Assembly: GCA_947488595.1 (NCBI GenBank)
Contig: CANKZI010000013.1
Coordinates: 1 to 64,000, forward strand
DNA: 64,000 nt
Source of the DNA: Flavobacteriaceae bacterium
GTDB lineage: Bacteria > Bacteroidota > Bacteroidia > Flavobacteriales > Flavobacteriaceae
Direction: 5' to 3'
Part shown: piece after piece, positions 51,846-61,895 of the stretch
How the letters are laid out: every line of letters begins with the position of its first letter
Position numbering within the stretch: position 1 is the stretch's first letter
Position numbers and translations under genes: made by a program
Notes under the pieces: model-generated
The model's database searches: none
The model's input: only the letters and a program-made list of their open reading frames with translations
Told to the model about the DNA's origin: nothing

Positions 51846-53192
51846 ATGTTACAGCTTATCAACAGTTTAAAAGGAGACAAAGGCATTTGGTCATTTATGG
51901 CCTTGCTTGCTATGTTTTCGTTTATGCCTGTTTTTAGTGCGAGTAGCAATTTGGCCTACATGAACCACGGAACAGGCAATACGTTAGGTTATTTGTTAAA
52001 GCATGCGGTGCATATTATTTTTGGTTTTTTTATTATCTTCAATATTCAAAAAATCCCCTATCATTATTTCAGAGGTTTGTCACGAATGGCATTACCAGTT
52101 GTTTGGTTATTGTTGGCTTATACTTTGTTTTTTGGTGTCGAGCAAGGAAGCGCAACCCGATGGATAAAAGTACCTTTTGTCGGAATTTCATTTCAAACTT
52201 CAGCTTTGGCATTCATTGTACTGATGATTTTTGTAGCCCGTTATTTGTCCAAAACCCAAACAGAGCCATTAACTTTTAAAGCATCATTTATCGATTTGTG
52301 GTTGCCAGTTGGTATCACATTAGCACTCATTTTACCCAATAATTTTTCAACGGCGGCACTTATATTTTCGATGGTATTGATGTTGTCTTTTGTTGGAAAT
52401 TATCCCATGAAATACATCGCAATTGTTATCGGTTCTGGCATTGCGTTTTTTGCTTTCTTTATTATTGTTGCCAAAATTGTCGAAAAAACAAATCCTGAAC
52501 ACACTCCTAAAGTTTTTGGAAGGGTAAAAACGTGGGAAAATCGGGTCGAAAATTTCTTTGTCGAAAATCCAAATAAGGAAACTTCAGACGATGATTATCA
52601 AATAGAAAAAGCCAAAACAGCAATCGCTTCTGGCGGAATTTATGGTTTAGGTCCCGGAAAGAGTGTGCAAAAGAACTTTTTACCACAATCGTCTTCCGAT
52701 TTTATTTTTGCCATTATTGTCGAAGAATACGGATTAATCGGCGGATTGGGCGTATTGACCTTGTACCTTTTATTGTTTTTCCGATTCATCATCGCAGCGC
52801 ACAAAGCCAATTCCCCTTTCGGAAAATTACTCGTTGTCGGTTTGGGCTTCCCAATTATTTTTCAAGCACTTGTTAATATGGGCGTTGCAGTACAATTACT
52901 TCCGGTAACGGGACAAACTCTACCGTTGGTCAGCAGTGGCGGAAGTTCCATCTGGATGACATGTATTGCCATTGGTATTATTATAAGTGTAACAAAAAAG
53001 GAGGAGGAAATTGCACAAGAGTTAGAAGAAAAAGAACAACGCAATCTGGCATTAGAAAAATTAATCGACAAACAATTACAGGATGACGCACTCGAATCTG
53101 AAATGAAAGTAGAACATTCAGAAAATGAAGATGATTATTCGATTATTGAAATGGCAAAAAATCCAATGGACGCAGTTAAGAATAAAAGATAA
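51846..53192 (+). CDS. ftsW: Peptidoglycan glycosyltransferase FtsW
   Basis: SEDS family; GPGKSVQKNFLPQSSSDFIFAIIVEEYGLIGGL; TGQTLPLVSSGGSS. Confidence 0.95.
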   Translation: MLQLINSLKGDKGIWSFMALLAMFSFMPVFSASSNLAYMNHGTGNTLGYLLKHAVHIIFGFFIIFNIQKIPYHYFRGLSRMALPVVWLLLAYTLFFGVEQGSATRWIKVPFVGISFQTSALAFIVLMIFVARYLSKTQTEPLTFKASFIDLWLPVGITLALILPNNFSTAALIFSMVLMLSFVGNYPMKYIAIVIGSGIAFFAFFIIVAKIVEKTNPEHTPKVFGRVKTWENRVENFFVENPNKETSDDDYQIEKAKTAIASGGIYGLGPGKSVQKNFLPQSSSDFIFAIIVEEYGLIGGLGVLTLYLLLFFRFIIAAHKANSPFGKLLVVGLGFPIIFQALVNMGVAVQLLPVTGQTLPLVSSGGSSIWMTCIAIGIIISVTKKEEEIAQELEEKEQRNLALEKLIDKQLQDDALESEMKVEHSENEDDYSIIEMAKNPMDAVKNKR

Positions 53193-53283
53193 GTTGGTTT
53201 TCAGTTTTAAGGAATAATAACACCGATAATTAAAAATAAGGATAACAAATTTTATAAACTAAGAAACAAAGCAACATAAGAAA

Positions 53284-54411
53284 ATGGCACAATTAAAATT
53301 CATATTAAGTGGTGGCGGAACAGGTGGACATATCTATCCTGCGATCGCTATTGCTAATGAATTAAAATTGCGTTTTCCCGATTGTGCTATTCTTTTTGTT
53401 GGTGCCAAAGACAAAATGGAAATGCAAAAAGTGCCTCAAGCAGGTTATCCAATAAAAGGCTTGTGGATTGCTGGAATTCAACGAAGATTGACTTTTGACA
53501 ATGCTCTTTTTCCAATAAAATTACTCGATAGCTTATTGAAATCCCGAACCATAATAAGAGATTTCAATCCCGATGTTGTTATTGGAACGGGCGGTTTTGC
53601 GAGCGGTCCACTTTTGCGAGTCGCTTCAATTGCTGGCATTCCAACGGTTATTCAAGAGCAAAATTCTTATCCAGGCATTACCAACAAATGGTTGTCCCGA
53701 AATGCGAATACAATCTGTGTCGCGTATGAAAATCTTGAATCTTTTTTTCCAAAAAATAAAATCGTTTTTACCGGAAATCCAGTACGTCAGGATTTAATCG
53801 ATATCAAAAATAAAAAGGAAGCAGCTAAAGCCTTTTTCAATATAGGAGCCGATAAAAAAGTGTTGCTTGTACTTGGCGGAAGTTTAGGTGCAAGACGTAT
53901 AAACCAACTAATCGCCAAAGAGTTAGTGAATTTTACGTCGCAAAATATCCAAGTGATTTGGCAATGTGGCAAATTGTATTTTGAAGAATATCAAAAGTTC
54001 GATAGTCATTATAATAATTTAACAGCGAACAATCAAAACCCAACACCAGATGTACAGGTTTTATCATTTATTGACCGAATGGATTTGGTTTATGCTGCCG
54101 CTGATATTATTATTTCAAGGGCTGGCGCATCTTCGGTTTCGGAATTATGCATCGTTGGGAAACCAGTAATTTTTATCCCTTCGCCCAATGTTGCCGAAGA
54201 CCATCAAACAAAAAATGCACAATCAATCGTCGATAAAAAAGGAGCGATTATGATAAAGGAAGTAGAATTAGATACACAATTTACACGAACATTCAACAAT
54301 TTACTTTCGGATGAAAATCTGCAAAACGAATTGTCACAAAACATACAAAAACTGGCAAAAGCAAATGCCACAAAAGATATTGTTGACGAAATTATAAAAT
54401 TGATAAAATAA
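53284..54411 (+). CDS. murG: UDP-N-acetylglucosamine--N-acetylmuramyl-(pentapeptide) pyrophosphoryl-undecaprenol N-acetylglucosamine transferase
   Basis: [54 protein letters not shown]. Confidence 0.97.
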   Translation: MAQLKFILSGGGTGGHIYPAIAIANELKLRFPDCAILFVGAKDKMEMQKVPQAGYPIKGLWIAGIQRRLTFDNALFPIKLLDSLLKSRTIIRDFNPDVVIGTGGFASGPLLRVASIAGIPTVIQEQNSYPGITNKWLSRNANTICVAYENLESFFPKNKIVFTGNPVRQDLIDIKNKKEAAKAFFNIGADKKVLLVLGGSLGARRINQLIAKELVNFTSQNIQVIWQCGKLYFEEYQKFDSHYNNLTANNQNPTPDVQVLSFIDRMDLVYAAADIIISRAGASSVSELCIVGKPVIFIPSPNVAEDHQTKNAQSIVDKKGAIMIKEVELDTQFTRTFNNLLSDENLQNELSQNIQKLAKANATKDIVDEIIKLIK

Positions 54412-54480
54412 CAATAGCAATAACAATTTCAAAAATCAATATTAAAATTGAAAATTGAAGTTGAAATTTGAAATTAAAAA

Positions 54481-55830
54481 ATGAATCTAAACCAAATACA
54501 TAACGTCTATTTTATAGGAATCGGTGGCATCGGAATGAGTGCTTTGGCACGCCATTTCAAGATCCTCGGTAAAAATGTATGCGGTTACGATAAAACGCCA
54601 ACAATTCTTACGGACGAATTAATCGAAAGCGGGATTGCAATTCATTTTGAAGATAATATTGGTTTGATTCCAAATGATTTTTATATCGAAAATACTTTAG
54701 TGATCATCACTCCGGCGGTTCCAAAAACACATTCAGAGTGGAATTATTTCCTCGAAAGAGATTTCATAATCAAAAAAAGAGCCGAAGTTCTAGGTATAAT
54801 TACCCGTGAAACTTTTTGTTTTGCTGTCGCTGGTACACACGGAAAAACAACAACCTCAAGTATTTTGGCACACATTTTATTCGAAAGTGGTGCCGATGTG
54901 ACTTCTTTTCTCGGCGGAATTGTTGAAAATTATAATTCGAATCTCGTTGGCAACGGAAAAACAATAACGGTGGTCGAAGCGGACGAATTTGACCGTTCTT
55001 TCTTGCATTTGCATCCAAATATTGCCTGCATCACTTCGATGGATGCGGATCATTTGGATATTTATGGCGATAGCGCTTCCATTGAAGCTTCGTTTTTAGC
55101 ATTCGCTGATAAAGTTTCCGACAAAACAAAATTATTCATAACCAACGGATTGCCGTTGGCAGGAATTACTGTAGGTATAGATGAACCTTCAGATTATAAA
55201 GGTTTTAATATCAGAATTGAAAACAGTAATTATGTATTTGATGTGGAAACGCCATCAGAGATCATAAAAAATATACGATTTGGATTACCAGGGAAACACA
55301 ATTTAATGAATGCAATAATGGCTTTGGCAATGTCGAAAACATATGGTACCCCGACCGACGACATTGTCAAAGCATTATTATCTTTTAAAGGTATAAAAAG
55401 GCGTTTTTCTTATCAGATAAAGTCGTCGAATTGCGTTTATATAGACGATTATGCACACCATCCAACCGAAATAAACGCAGTGCACCAAGCAGTATCAGAA
55501 TTGTACCCGAACCAAAAAGTTTTGGCTATTTTTCAACCGCATTTGTTCAGTAGAACCAGAGATTTTATTGACGATTTTGCCAAAAGTTTGTCTGCCTTTG
55601 ACGACGTAATCTTGTTGGATATTTATCCTGCAAGAGAACTCCCAATTGAAGGCGTTGACGCAAAATGGTTGCTTTCGAAAATGACCAATCCGAATAAAAA
55701 AATAGTTTCAAAAGCCGATTTGATTCCAACGCTTTTAAAAAGTAAAGCCACCGTTTATGTGACCATCGGAGCTGGTGATATTGGCGAGTTGGTGCCATCA
55801 ATTAAAAACGCATTAAATGAAAAAGTTTAA
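54481..55830 (+). CDS. murC: UDP-N-acetylmuramate--L-alanine ligase
   Basis: HNVYFIGIGGIGMSALARHF; AGTHGKTTTSSILAHIL; DDYAHHPTEI. Confidence 0.97.
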   Translation: MNLNQIHNVYFIGIGGIGMSALARHFKILGKNVCGYDKTPTILTDELIESGIAIHFEDNIGLIPNDFYIENTLVIITPAVPKTHSEWNYFLERDFIIKKRAEVLGIITRETFCFAVAGTHGKTTTSSILAHILFESGADVTSFLGGIVENYNSNLVGNGKTITVVEADEFDRSFLHLHPNIACITSMDADHLDIYGDSASIEASFLAFADKVSDKTKLFITNGLPLAGITVGIDEPSDYKGFNIRIENSNYVFDVETPSEIIKNIRFGLPGKHNLMNAIMALAMSKTYGTPTDDIVKALLSFKGIKRRFSYQIKSSNCVYIDDYAHHPTEINAVHQAVSELYPNQKVLAIFQPHLFSRTRDFIDDFAKSLSAFDDVILLDIYPARELPIEGVDAKWLLSKMTNPNKKIVSKADLIPTLLKSKATVYVTIGAGDIGELVPSIKNALNEKV

Positions 55831-56551
55831 CTGGCTAAATATTTGGCAAAATGTGCGATTGCTATTCATAATTGTTGCATTGTTACTTTTATATTCGTTC
55901 ACTTTAAAACGCAACGGAGAACGAAAATTAACCAAAGCAAAAGTCGAATTTGTGGGCGAAAATCAACTTTTTGTAACACACGAAACGGTTAATAAATTGT
56001 TAATAGAAAATAATTCAGACGCGCAAAGTATTCGCAAAGATAAATTAGATTTGAATAGACTGGAAAAGGCGATTAACGCAAATTCAATGATTGAAAAATC
56101 AGAACTATTTGTAAGTATTGATGGTGTATTAAAAGCTGTCGTAAAACAAAAAACGCCTATTGCACGTGTAATGGATGAATCGTATGGCTTCTATGTTGAT
56201 TATGAAGGAAGTGTCATGCCGTTATCAGCTATTTCTGCTGCGAGAGTTCCGCTGGTTTCGGGAAAAATTAAAAAAGAAAGCAGCAAAGATTTGTGCGATT
56301 TATTCCGATTTATTTACAACGATGATTTTTTGAAAAAAAATATCATCGGCATACAAATTTTGCCAAGCGGTGGCTTAATTATGAAGAATAGAAATTTTGA
56401 TTATCAAATTGATTTTGGAAGCACGATTAACGTGGAGCAAAAATTTAATAATTACAAAGCTTTTTTTCAAAAAGCAGTTCAGGACAGTTCGATTAACAAA
56501 TACAAGAGAATCAATCTAAGATTTACGCAACAAGTAGTGTGCACAAAATAA
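55817..56551 (+). CDS. ftsQ: Cell division protein FtsQ/DivIB
   Basis: Single N-terminal TM, POTRA-like domain, position between murC and ftsA. Confidence 0.9.
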   Translation: MKKFNWLNIWQNVRLLFIIVALLLLYSFTLKRNGERKLTKAKVEFVGENQLFVTHETVNKLLIENNSDAQSIRKDKLDLNRLEKAINANSMIEKSELFVSIDGVLKAVVKQKTPIARVMDESYGFYVDYEGSVMPLSAISAARVPLVSGKIKKESSKDLCDLFRFIYNDDFLKKNIIGIQILPSGGLIMKNRNFDYQIDFGSTINVEQKFNNYKAFFQKAVQDSSINKYKRINLRFTQQVVCTK

Positions 56552-56557
56552 AAGATT

Positions 56558-57955
56558 ATGGAAAAAGATAATATTGCTGTAGGTTTAGACATTGGCACAA
56601 CCAAAATTGTAGCCATGATAGGCAAGAAAAATGAGTACGGTAAATTAGAAATTTTGGGTGTCGGTAAATCCAAAAGTCTCGGTGTGGCACGTGGTGTGGT
56701 CAATAATATTACCCAAACCATTCAATCCATTCAGCAGGCCATTGCCGAAGCCGAAAATAATTCCGGTTACAAAATAAAAGATGTTGTAGTGGGCATTGCT
56801 GGACAACATATCCGTAGCATTCAACACAGCGATTACATCAGTCGTAACAATCCCGAAGAAGTCATTGGTGACAAAGACATCGATTTGTTGATCAATCAAG
56901 TACATAAATTGGCAATGCTTCCTGGCGAAGAAATCATACACGTGTTGCCGCAAGAGTTTAAAATTGATGGGCAATCAGAAATCAAAGAACCTATTGGTAT
57001 GTATGGCGGACGATTGGAATCAAGTTTTCATGTTGTTGTCGGTCAAGCTTCGTCAATTAGAAATGTTGGTCGTTGTATCCAAAGTTCTGGCATCGAATTA
57101 TCTGGATTAACATTAGAACCATTGGCTTCTGCCGATGCCGTTTTAAGTCAAGAGGAAAAAGAAGCGGGGGTGGCTTTGATTGATATTGGTGGCGGAACAA
57201 CCGATTTGGCGATTTTTAAAGATGGTATTATTCGTCATACTGCCGTAATTCCTTTTGGTGGTAACGTTATCACCGAAGACATCAAAGAAGGTTGCTCCAT
57301 TATCGAAAAACAAGCCGAGTTGCTAAAAGTAAAATTTGGATCTGCTTGGCCAGGAGAAAATAAAGACAACGAGATTGTTTCTATTCCAGGATTAAGAGGA
57401 CGTGAACCCAAAGAAATTTCGTTAAAAAACCTTTCTAAAATTATAAATGCTAGGGTGGTTGAAATCATAGAACAGGTTTTTTCTGAAATCAAAGCCTATG
57501 GGCATGAAGATCCAAGAAGAAAATTAATCGCTGGCATCGTTTTAACAGGTGGTGGTGCACAATTGCAACACATCAAACAATTGGTCGAATACATCACAGG
57601 TATGGACACCCGAATCGGTTATCCAAACGAACACTTGGCAGGCAATTCTGATGAGGAAATCTCAAGTCCACTTTATGCTACAGCGGTTGGTTTGGTGATG
57701 AATTCAATTCAAAATAAAACGCAAAGTGCAATAAAAATGGAAGCGGTGATCGAGCCAATAAAAGCCGCGCCAATACATAGAGAGCAAACGGTCGTCGCAG
57801 TGCAACAAGAAGTTTTAGAAACCATTGCTACCGAAGCAGAAGCACCTACAAGCAATAATACGAAAGCACATGAATCTACAGAAACAAAAATAAGAAGATC
57901 TTTTTTTGATAAGTACGTGGATAAAATAAGAGAATTTCTGGACAATGCAGAATAA
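56558..57955 (+). CDS. ftsA: Cell division protein FtsA
   Basis: AVGLDIGTTKIVAMIG; ALIDIGGGTTDLAIF; IVLTGGGAQLQHIKQL. Confidence 0.97.
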   Translation: MEKDNIAVGLDIGTTKIVAMIGKKNEYGKLEILGVGKSKSLGVARGVVNNITQTIQSIQQAIAEAENNSGYKIKDVVVGIAGQHIRSIQHSDYISRNNPEEVIGDKDIDLLINQVHKLAMLPGEEIIHVLPQEFKIDGQSEIKEPIGMYGGRLESSFHVVVGQASSIRNVGRCIQSSGIELSGLTLEPLASADAVLSQEEKEAGVALIDIGGGTTDLAIFKDGIIRHTAVIPFGGNVITEDIKEGCSIIEKQAELLKVKFGSAWPGENKDNEIVSIPGLRGREPKEISLKNLSKIINARVVEIIEQVFSEIKAYGHEDPRRKLIAGIVLTGGGAQLQHIKQLVEYITGMDTRIGYPNEHLAGNSDEEISSPLYATAVGLVMNSIQNKTQSAIKMEAVIEPIKAAPIHREQTVVAVQQEVLETIATEAEAPTSNNTKAHESTETKIRRSFFDKYVDKIREFLDNAE

Positions 57956-58009
57956 TGAATAATCGGGGAAAACAAAAAAGAAAAAGCAAGAACAATAAAA
58001 CCAAATAGT

Positions 58010-59929
58010 ATGACAAGCAACTCAGATTTTGGAAGTATTTCATTTGATTTACCTAAAAACCAATCAAATGTGATTAAAGTAATAGGCGTTGGCGGCGGTG
58101 GAAGCAATGCCATCAATCACATGTTCAAACAAGGGATAAAAGGCGTCGATTTTATCGTTTGTAATACCGATTCGCAAGCACTTCAAAATAGTTCGGTGCC
58201 TAACAAAATTCAGTTGGGTGTCCATCTTACCGAAGGACTTGGTGCTGGAGCCAATCCCGAAGTAGGTCAGCAATCAGCCATCGAAAGTATCGCCGATATC
58301 GAAAAAATGCTCGACAGCAACACCAAAATGGTTTTCATTACGGCGGGAATGGGCGGCGGAACCGGAACTGGTGCTGCTCCAGTAATTGCACAATTGGCCA
58401 AAGAACGAGATATTTTGACGGTCGGAATCGTAACTATTCCTTTTCAATTTGAAGGAAAAGTACGCCACGAACAAGCGCTTTTAGGTGTCGAGAAATTGCG
58501 AAAACATGTCGATTCATTGATTGTAATTAACAACAATAAATTGCGCGAAGTATATGGTAATTTGGGTTTTAAAGCTGGTTTTTCTAAAGCCGATGAAGTG
58601 TTGGCAACTGCCTCTCGTGGAATTGCCGAAGTAATTACACACCATTATACTCAAAATATCGATTTAAAAGATGCCAAAACCGTTTTGTCCAATAGCGGAA
58701 CTGCCATTATGGGCTCTGCTTTAGCAAGTGGCGAAAACCGAGCAAAAGAAGCCATAATTTCAGCATTGGATTCTCCGCTGCTTAATGACAATAAAATTAC
58801 AGGTGCCAAAAACGTATTGTTGCTTATCGTTTCTGGAACTAACGAAATTACTATCGATGAAATAGGCGAAATCAATGACCATATTCAAGTTGAAGCAGGT
58901 CATAATGCCAATATTATTATGGGTGTTGGCGAAGACGAAAGCCTTGGAGATTCAGTTGCCGTTACCATAATTGCTACCGGTTTTAACGTAGAACAGCAAA
59001 ACGAAATCGTCAATACAGAAGTAAAAAAAATCATTCATGCGCTCGAAGATGAACAAAAAATTGTACACAATTTAACGCCAAAAGTGGTTGCCTCTTTCGA
59101 TTTCACCGCAGTGCCATCCTCAAACGAAGAAAAAATCGTTCACGATTTAATGGAAGAAATTACCAATGACCAAGTAGTTCGTGTCGAGGCAACTGCTTTT
59201 GAGTATAATTTGGTGCCAACAACCGAATTCATTAAGAATATAGATGTTACTTTCGAAATTGTAGCACCGCCTTCAACACAAGATTTTTATTTTACTTCTC
59301 CCGAAGTCAAAGAAATTGAAGTCCGTGATCCCGAAGTTGTAGTACGCGATGAAGAACAAATTACTTTTTCTTTTGATTTGCCAATTGCCAAAGTTGAAAA
59401 GCCTAACGAAGACAAAATTCTTTTTGAGCTAACCAACGAAACACTAGATATAAAAGTAAACCAACCTGTTCAAATGGTGCCAATGACCGAGCTGAACGAG
59501 ACTGGTGTCATCCGTTATTCGCTTGAAGAATACATGGAAGTCGAAAACAGTCTTTTGGCCTCAAAACCATTAGACAAAGTGGCGGAACCCGAAAATGAAG
59601 CACTCAATATCACAATGAAAAAAGTAGATTTTGAACCTGATTTCAATCATTTCGAAAACATCTCGCCAACCGAAATGTCAATAGACGAAGCTTCTCGTTT
59701 GCGTGCCGAAGAAAGAAGACGAAAACTAAAGGAATTCAATTATAAATTCCATAACAATCCTTCACGATTGGAAGAATTTGAAAAAGAACCGGCTTACAAA
59801 CGTTCAGGAATCGATATTTCTAGCACGCCAGCCAACAATAACAAATCGCGTACATCAATAGGAACAGACAGCAATGACGACATGCAGTTGCGATCCAACA
59901 ATTCATTCCTACACGACAACGTCGACTAG
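58010..59929 (+). CDS. ftsZ: Cell division protein FtsZ with long C-terminal linker
   Basis: [47 protein letters not shown]-terminal peptide. Confidence 0.98.
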   Translation: MTSNSDFGSISFDLPKNQSNVIKVIGVGGGGSNAINHMFKQGIKGVDFIVCNTDSQALQNSSVPNKIQLGVHLTEGLGAGANPEVGQQSAIESIADIEKMLDSNTKMVFITAGMGGGTGTGAAPVIAQLAKERDILTVGIVTIPFQFEGKVRHEQALLGVEKLRKHVDSLIVINNNKLREVYGNLGFKAGFSKADEVLATASRGIAEVITHHYTQNIDLKDAKTVLSNSGTAIMGSALASGENRAKEAIISALDSPLLNDNKITGAKNVLLLIVSGTNEITIDEIGEINDHIQVEAGHNANIIMGVGEDESLGDSVAVTIIATGFNVEQQNEIVNTEVKKIIHALEDEQKIVHNLTPKVVASFDFTAVPSSNEEKIVHDLMEEITNDQVVRVEATAFEYNLVPTTEFIKNIDVTFEIVAPPSTQDFYFTSPEVKEIEVRDPEVVVRDEEQITFSFDLPIAKVEKPNEDKILFELTNETLDIKVNQPVQMVPMTELNETGVIRYSLEEYMEVENSLLASKPLDKVAEPENEALNITMKKVDFEPDFNHFENISPTEMSIDEASRLRAEERRRKLKEFNYKFHNNPSRLEEFEKEPAYKRSGIDISSTPANNNKSRTSIGTDSNDDMQLRSNNSFLHDNVD

Positions 59930-59948
59930 CGAACTCAAAACCTATGCT

Positions 59949-59988
59949 AATAACCCGAAAAACGTTTAGTATTTCGGGTTATTTTTTT
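59949..59988 (+). terminator. Rho-independent terminator of the dcw cluster
   Basis: AATAACCCGAAA-AACGTTTAGTA-TTTCGGGTTATT followed by T-rich tail. Confidence 0.85.
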
Positions 59989-60033
59989 ATCTTCGCACCA
60001 GATGCTTTAGGAGCACCACGATTGTTTTTCAAA

Positions 60034-60135
60034 GTAACAGTCGTCCCGCTTTTCACAGTATCTTTTTTGTAAACACTTTTTTCATAAACGATAGTTCTCG
60101 CTACAAAAAAGGATACCTGCTGCAATCGGGGCTAA
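60034..60135 (-). repeat. Dispersed two-half intergenic element (copy B)
   Basis: Minus strand: TTAGCCCCGATTGCAGCAGGTATCCTTTTTTGTA...TACAAAAAAGATACTGTGAAAAGCGGGACGACTGTTAC; perfect 10-bp stem CTTTTTTGTA/TACAAAAAAG (60062-60071 / 60102-60111). Confidence 0.6.
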
Positions 60136-60174
60136 AAACAACAAATCGATTTCATAATCACAAATAAAAAGAAA

Positions 60175-60624
60175 ATGAGTTTATCAGAAAAAATCATGGA
60201 CGAAATAAAAGCCGCCATGAGAGCCAAAGATACCGTTGCACTCGAAGCACTAAGAGCCATTAAATCAGAAATGTTACTGGCGCAAACCGCCACAGGCAGC
60301 AAAGAAGAAATATCCGAAGAAGACGAAATAAAACTGCTTCAAAAGCTAGTCAAAACCCGAAAAGACAGTGCCAAAATCTTTACAGAACAAAATCGTTTGG
60401 ATCTGGCTGAGCCCGAATTGGCACAAATTTCGGTGATCGAAAAATTCTTACCTGCACAATTAAGCGAGGCAGAAGTAGAAGTCATTATTGCAAAAATAAT
60501 TGCAGATACAGGCGCTTCTGGAATTGCATCGATGGGAAAAGTTATGGGATTGGCTGCAGCACAATTGGGTGGCACCGCCGAAGGAAAAACCATTTCTACA
60601 ATCGTTAAGAAATTATTGACTTAA
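60175..60624 (+). CDS. GatB/YqeY domain-containing protein
   Basis: MSLSEKIMDEIKAAMRAKDTVALEALRAIKSEMLLAQT...GMGKVMG-like ASMGKVMGLAAAQLGGTAEGKTISTIVKKLL. Confidence 0.95.
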   Translation: MSLSEKIMDEIKAAMRAKDTVALEALRAIKSEMLLAQTATGSKEEISEEDEIKLLQKLVKTRKDSAKIFTEQNRLDLAEPELAQISVIEKFLPAQLSEAEVEVIIAKIIADTGASGIASMGKVMGLAAAQLGGTAEGKTISTIVKKLLT

Positions 60625-60696
60625 ACAAATTGTTGGATTTTTAGATATTTTGAATATTATATTATTTAACAATCCAAAAACCCAACACCTAATAAT

Positions 60697-60770
60697 GGCC
60701 TCGTAGTTCAACTGGATAGAATATCAGATTTCGGCTCTGATGGTTGGGGGTTCGAACCCCTCCGAGGTCA
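60697..60770 (+). tRNA. tRNA-Arg (TCG)
   Basis: Acceptor GGCCTCG/CGAGGTC, anticodon stem-loop TCAGA-TTTCGGC-TCTGA, T-arm GGGGGTTCGAACCCC. Confidence 0.95.
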
Positions 60771-60775
60771 CGAAT

Positions 60776-60838
60776 AAAACAAAACAGCGAATAAAAAATC
60801 AAAGTTCACTTTAGGTTTTTTATTCGCTGTTTTGTTTT
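60776..60838. terminator. Long perfect inverted repeat (23-bp arms) after tRNA-Arg
   Basis: AAAACAAAACAGCGAATAAAAAA / TTTTTTATTCGCTGTTTTGTTTT. Confidence 0.85.
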
Positions 60839-60872
60839 TCAAAGCGGAGCTTTGAAGGTGAGCGTGCAGCGC

Positions 60873-60889
60873 AACCCCTTCGAGGTCAC
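60873..60889 (+). repeat. Partial duplication of the tRNA-Arg 3' end
   Basis: AACCCCTTCGAGGTCAC versus tRNA AACCCCTCCGAGGTCAC (60755-60771): 16/17 identical. Confidence 0.85.
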
Positions 60890-60892
60890 TAT

Positions 60893-60955
60893 AAAATAAA
60901 AAAGCATAAAAAGAAAAAAGCGCGCTTTGACTTTCTTTTTATGCTTTTTTATTTT
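60893..60955. terminator. Long perfect inverted repeat (24-bp arms) after the duplicated tRNA tail
   Basis: AAAATAAAAAAGCATAAAAAGAAA / TTTCTTTTTATGCTTTTTTATTTT with loop AAAGCGCGCTTTGAC. Confidence 0.85.
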
Positions 60956-61086
60956 CAATTTAAAAGTTTAAGTCCGATTTCAAGACTTAAGCAAAGTGCA
61001 ATGCCAAAGTACAAAACACCTACAAAAAGTTTATATTTGAAGTATATTCTTAATCCAACTGCTATGTAGTTTTTTTTTTGGGTACC

Positions 61087-61878
61087 ATGTTTCTATTTGC
61101 GATGATTTTATCGATGTTTTTTATGTTCTTCCTAAATAATGTACTTGAGCCTCTTTATTTTGTTTTATTTAAAAAGCCAGTCTACGTTTATTTTCATCCG
61201 ATTTTGAAAAAGCTCACGCCAGCCCAAAAAAAGATATTGGAAACCGAAGTTGCTTTTTACCTTAGGCTATCCGATAAAAAGAAAAAGTATTTTGAGCACA
61301 GGATGGCTCATTTTTTACTTACTTACAACTTTCATGGCAAGGAAGGCATTATAATAAATGATGAAATTAAAATTGCGATTGCATCTTCCTACATTATGCT
61401 GACCTTCGGGATGCGTCATTATCTGATTGACGTTTTCGATAAAATAATCATTTATCCAGCATCTTTTTATTCTACTGTAAACGAGAATTTACATAATGGT
61501 GAATTCAATCCGCGGTACAAAGCGATTGTGTTTTCTTGGCAGCATTTTAAAGAAGGTATTGCGACAGATAGCGACAATCTCAATCTCGGAATTCATGAGT
61601 TTGCGCATGCGCTTCATCAAGATGGATTGAAAAAGCATAACAATAGTGCAGCAATTTTTGCTTCAATGTATGAGCAAATCAAAAAGGAAATCAGACGTCC
61701 AGCAAATGCAAAACGGCTCAAGGAATCAAACTATTTTCGGATATATGCTTTTACGAACGAATTTGAATTTCTGGCGGTAATTTTAGAACATTTTTTTGAA
61801 ACGCCGCAAACTTTCAAGAATGAATTTCCCGAGTTGTATTTAAAGGTGCAACGTATGATAAATTTTACACCCAATTAG
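61087..61878 (+). CDS. MtfA-like (YeeI/DUF980) zinc-dependent peptidase
   Basis: N-terminal TM; HEFAHALHQDG HExxH motif; ITAYAFTNEFEFLAVILEHFFETP-like region. Confidence 0.88.
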   Translation: MFLFAMILSMFFMFFLNNVLEPLYFVLFKKPVYVYFHPILKKLTPAQKKILETEVAFYLRLSDKKKKYFEHRMAHFLLTYNFHGKEGIIINDEIKIAIASSYIMLTFGMRHYLIDVFDKIIIYPASFYSTVNENLHNGEFNPRYKAIVFSWQHFKEGIATDSDNLNLGIHEFAHALHQDGLKKHNNSAAIFASMYEQIKKEIRRPANAKRLKESNYFRIYAFTNEFEFLAVILEHFFETPQTFKNEFPELYLKVQRMINFTPN

Positions 61879-61895
61879 ATCGTAAAACCTTCTGT

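Noticed and set aside
57709-58116. 135-aa minus ORF across the ftsA/ftsZ junction
   Set aside because: Antisense shadow; low-complexity hydrophobic translation.
44010-59929. Absence of murF, murB and ddl from the dcw cluster as a novelty
   Set aside because: To my knowledge this reduced dcw order is usual in Bacteroidota, so it is not unusual here.
59985-60160. Minus-strand peptide TIVYEKSVYKKDTVKSGTTVTLKNNRGAPKASGAKIKK between ftsZ and yqeY
   Set aside because: Considered a gene remnant, but no good start codon, and most of it lies in the repeat-element copy B, which explains the sequence better.
60871-60890. Second tRNA gene after tRNA-Arg
   Set aside because: Only the last ~17 nt of a tRNA are present; no D-arm or anticodon arm, so it is a tail duplication.
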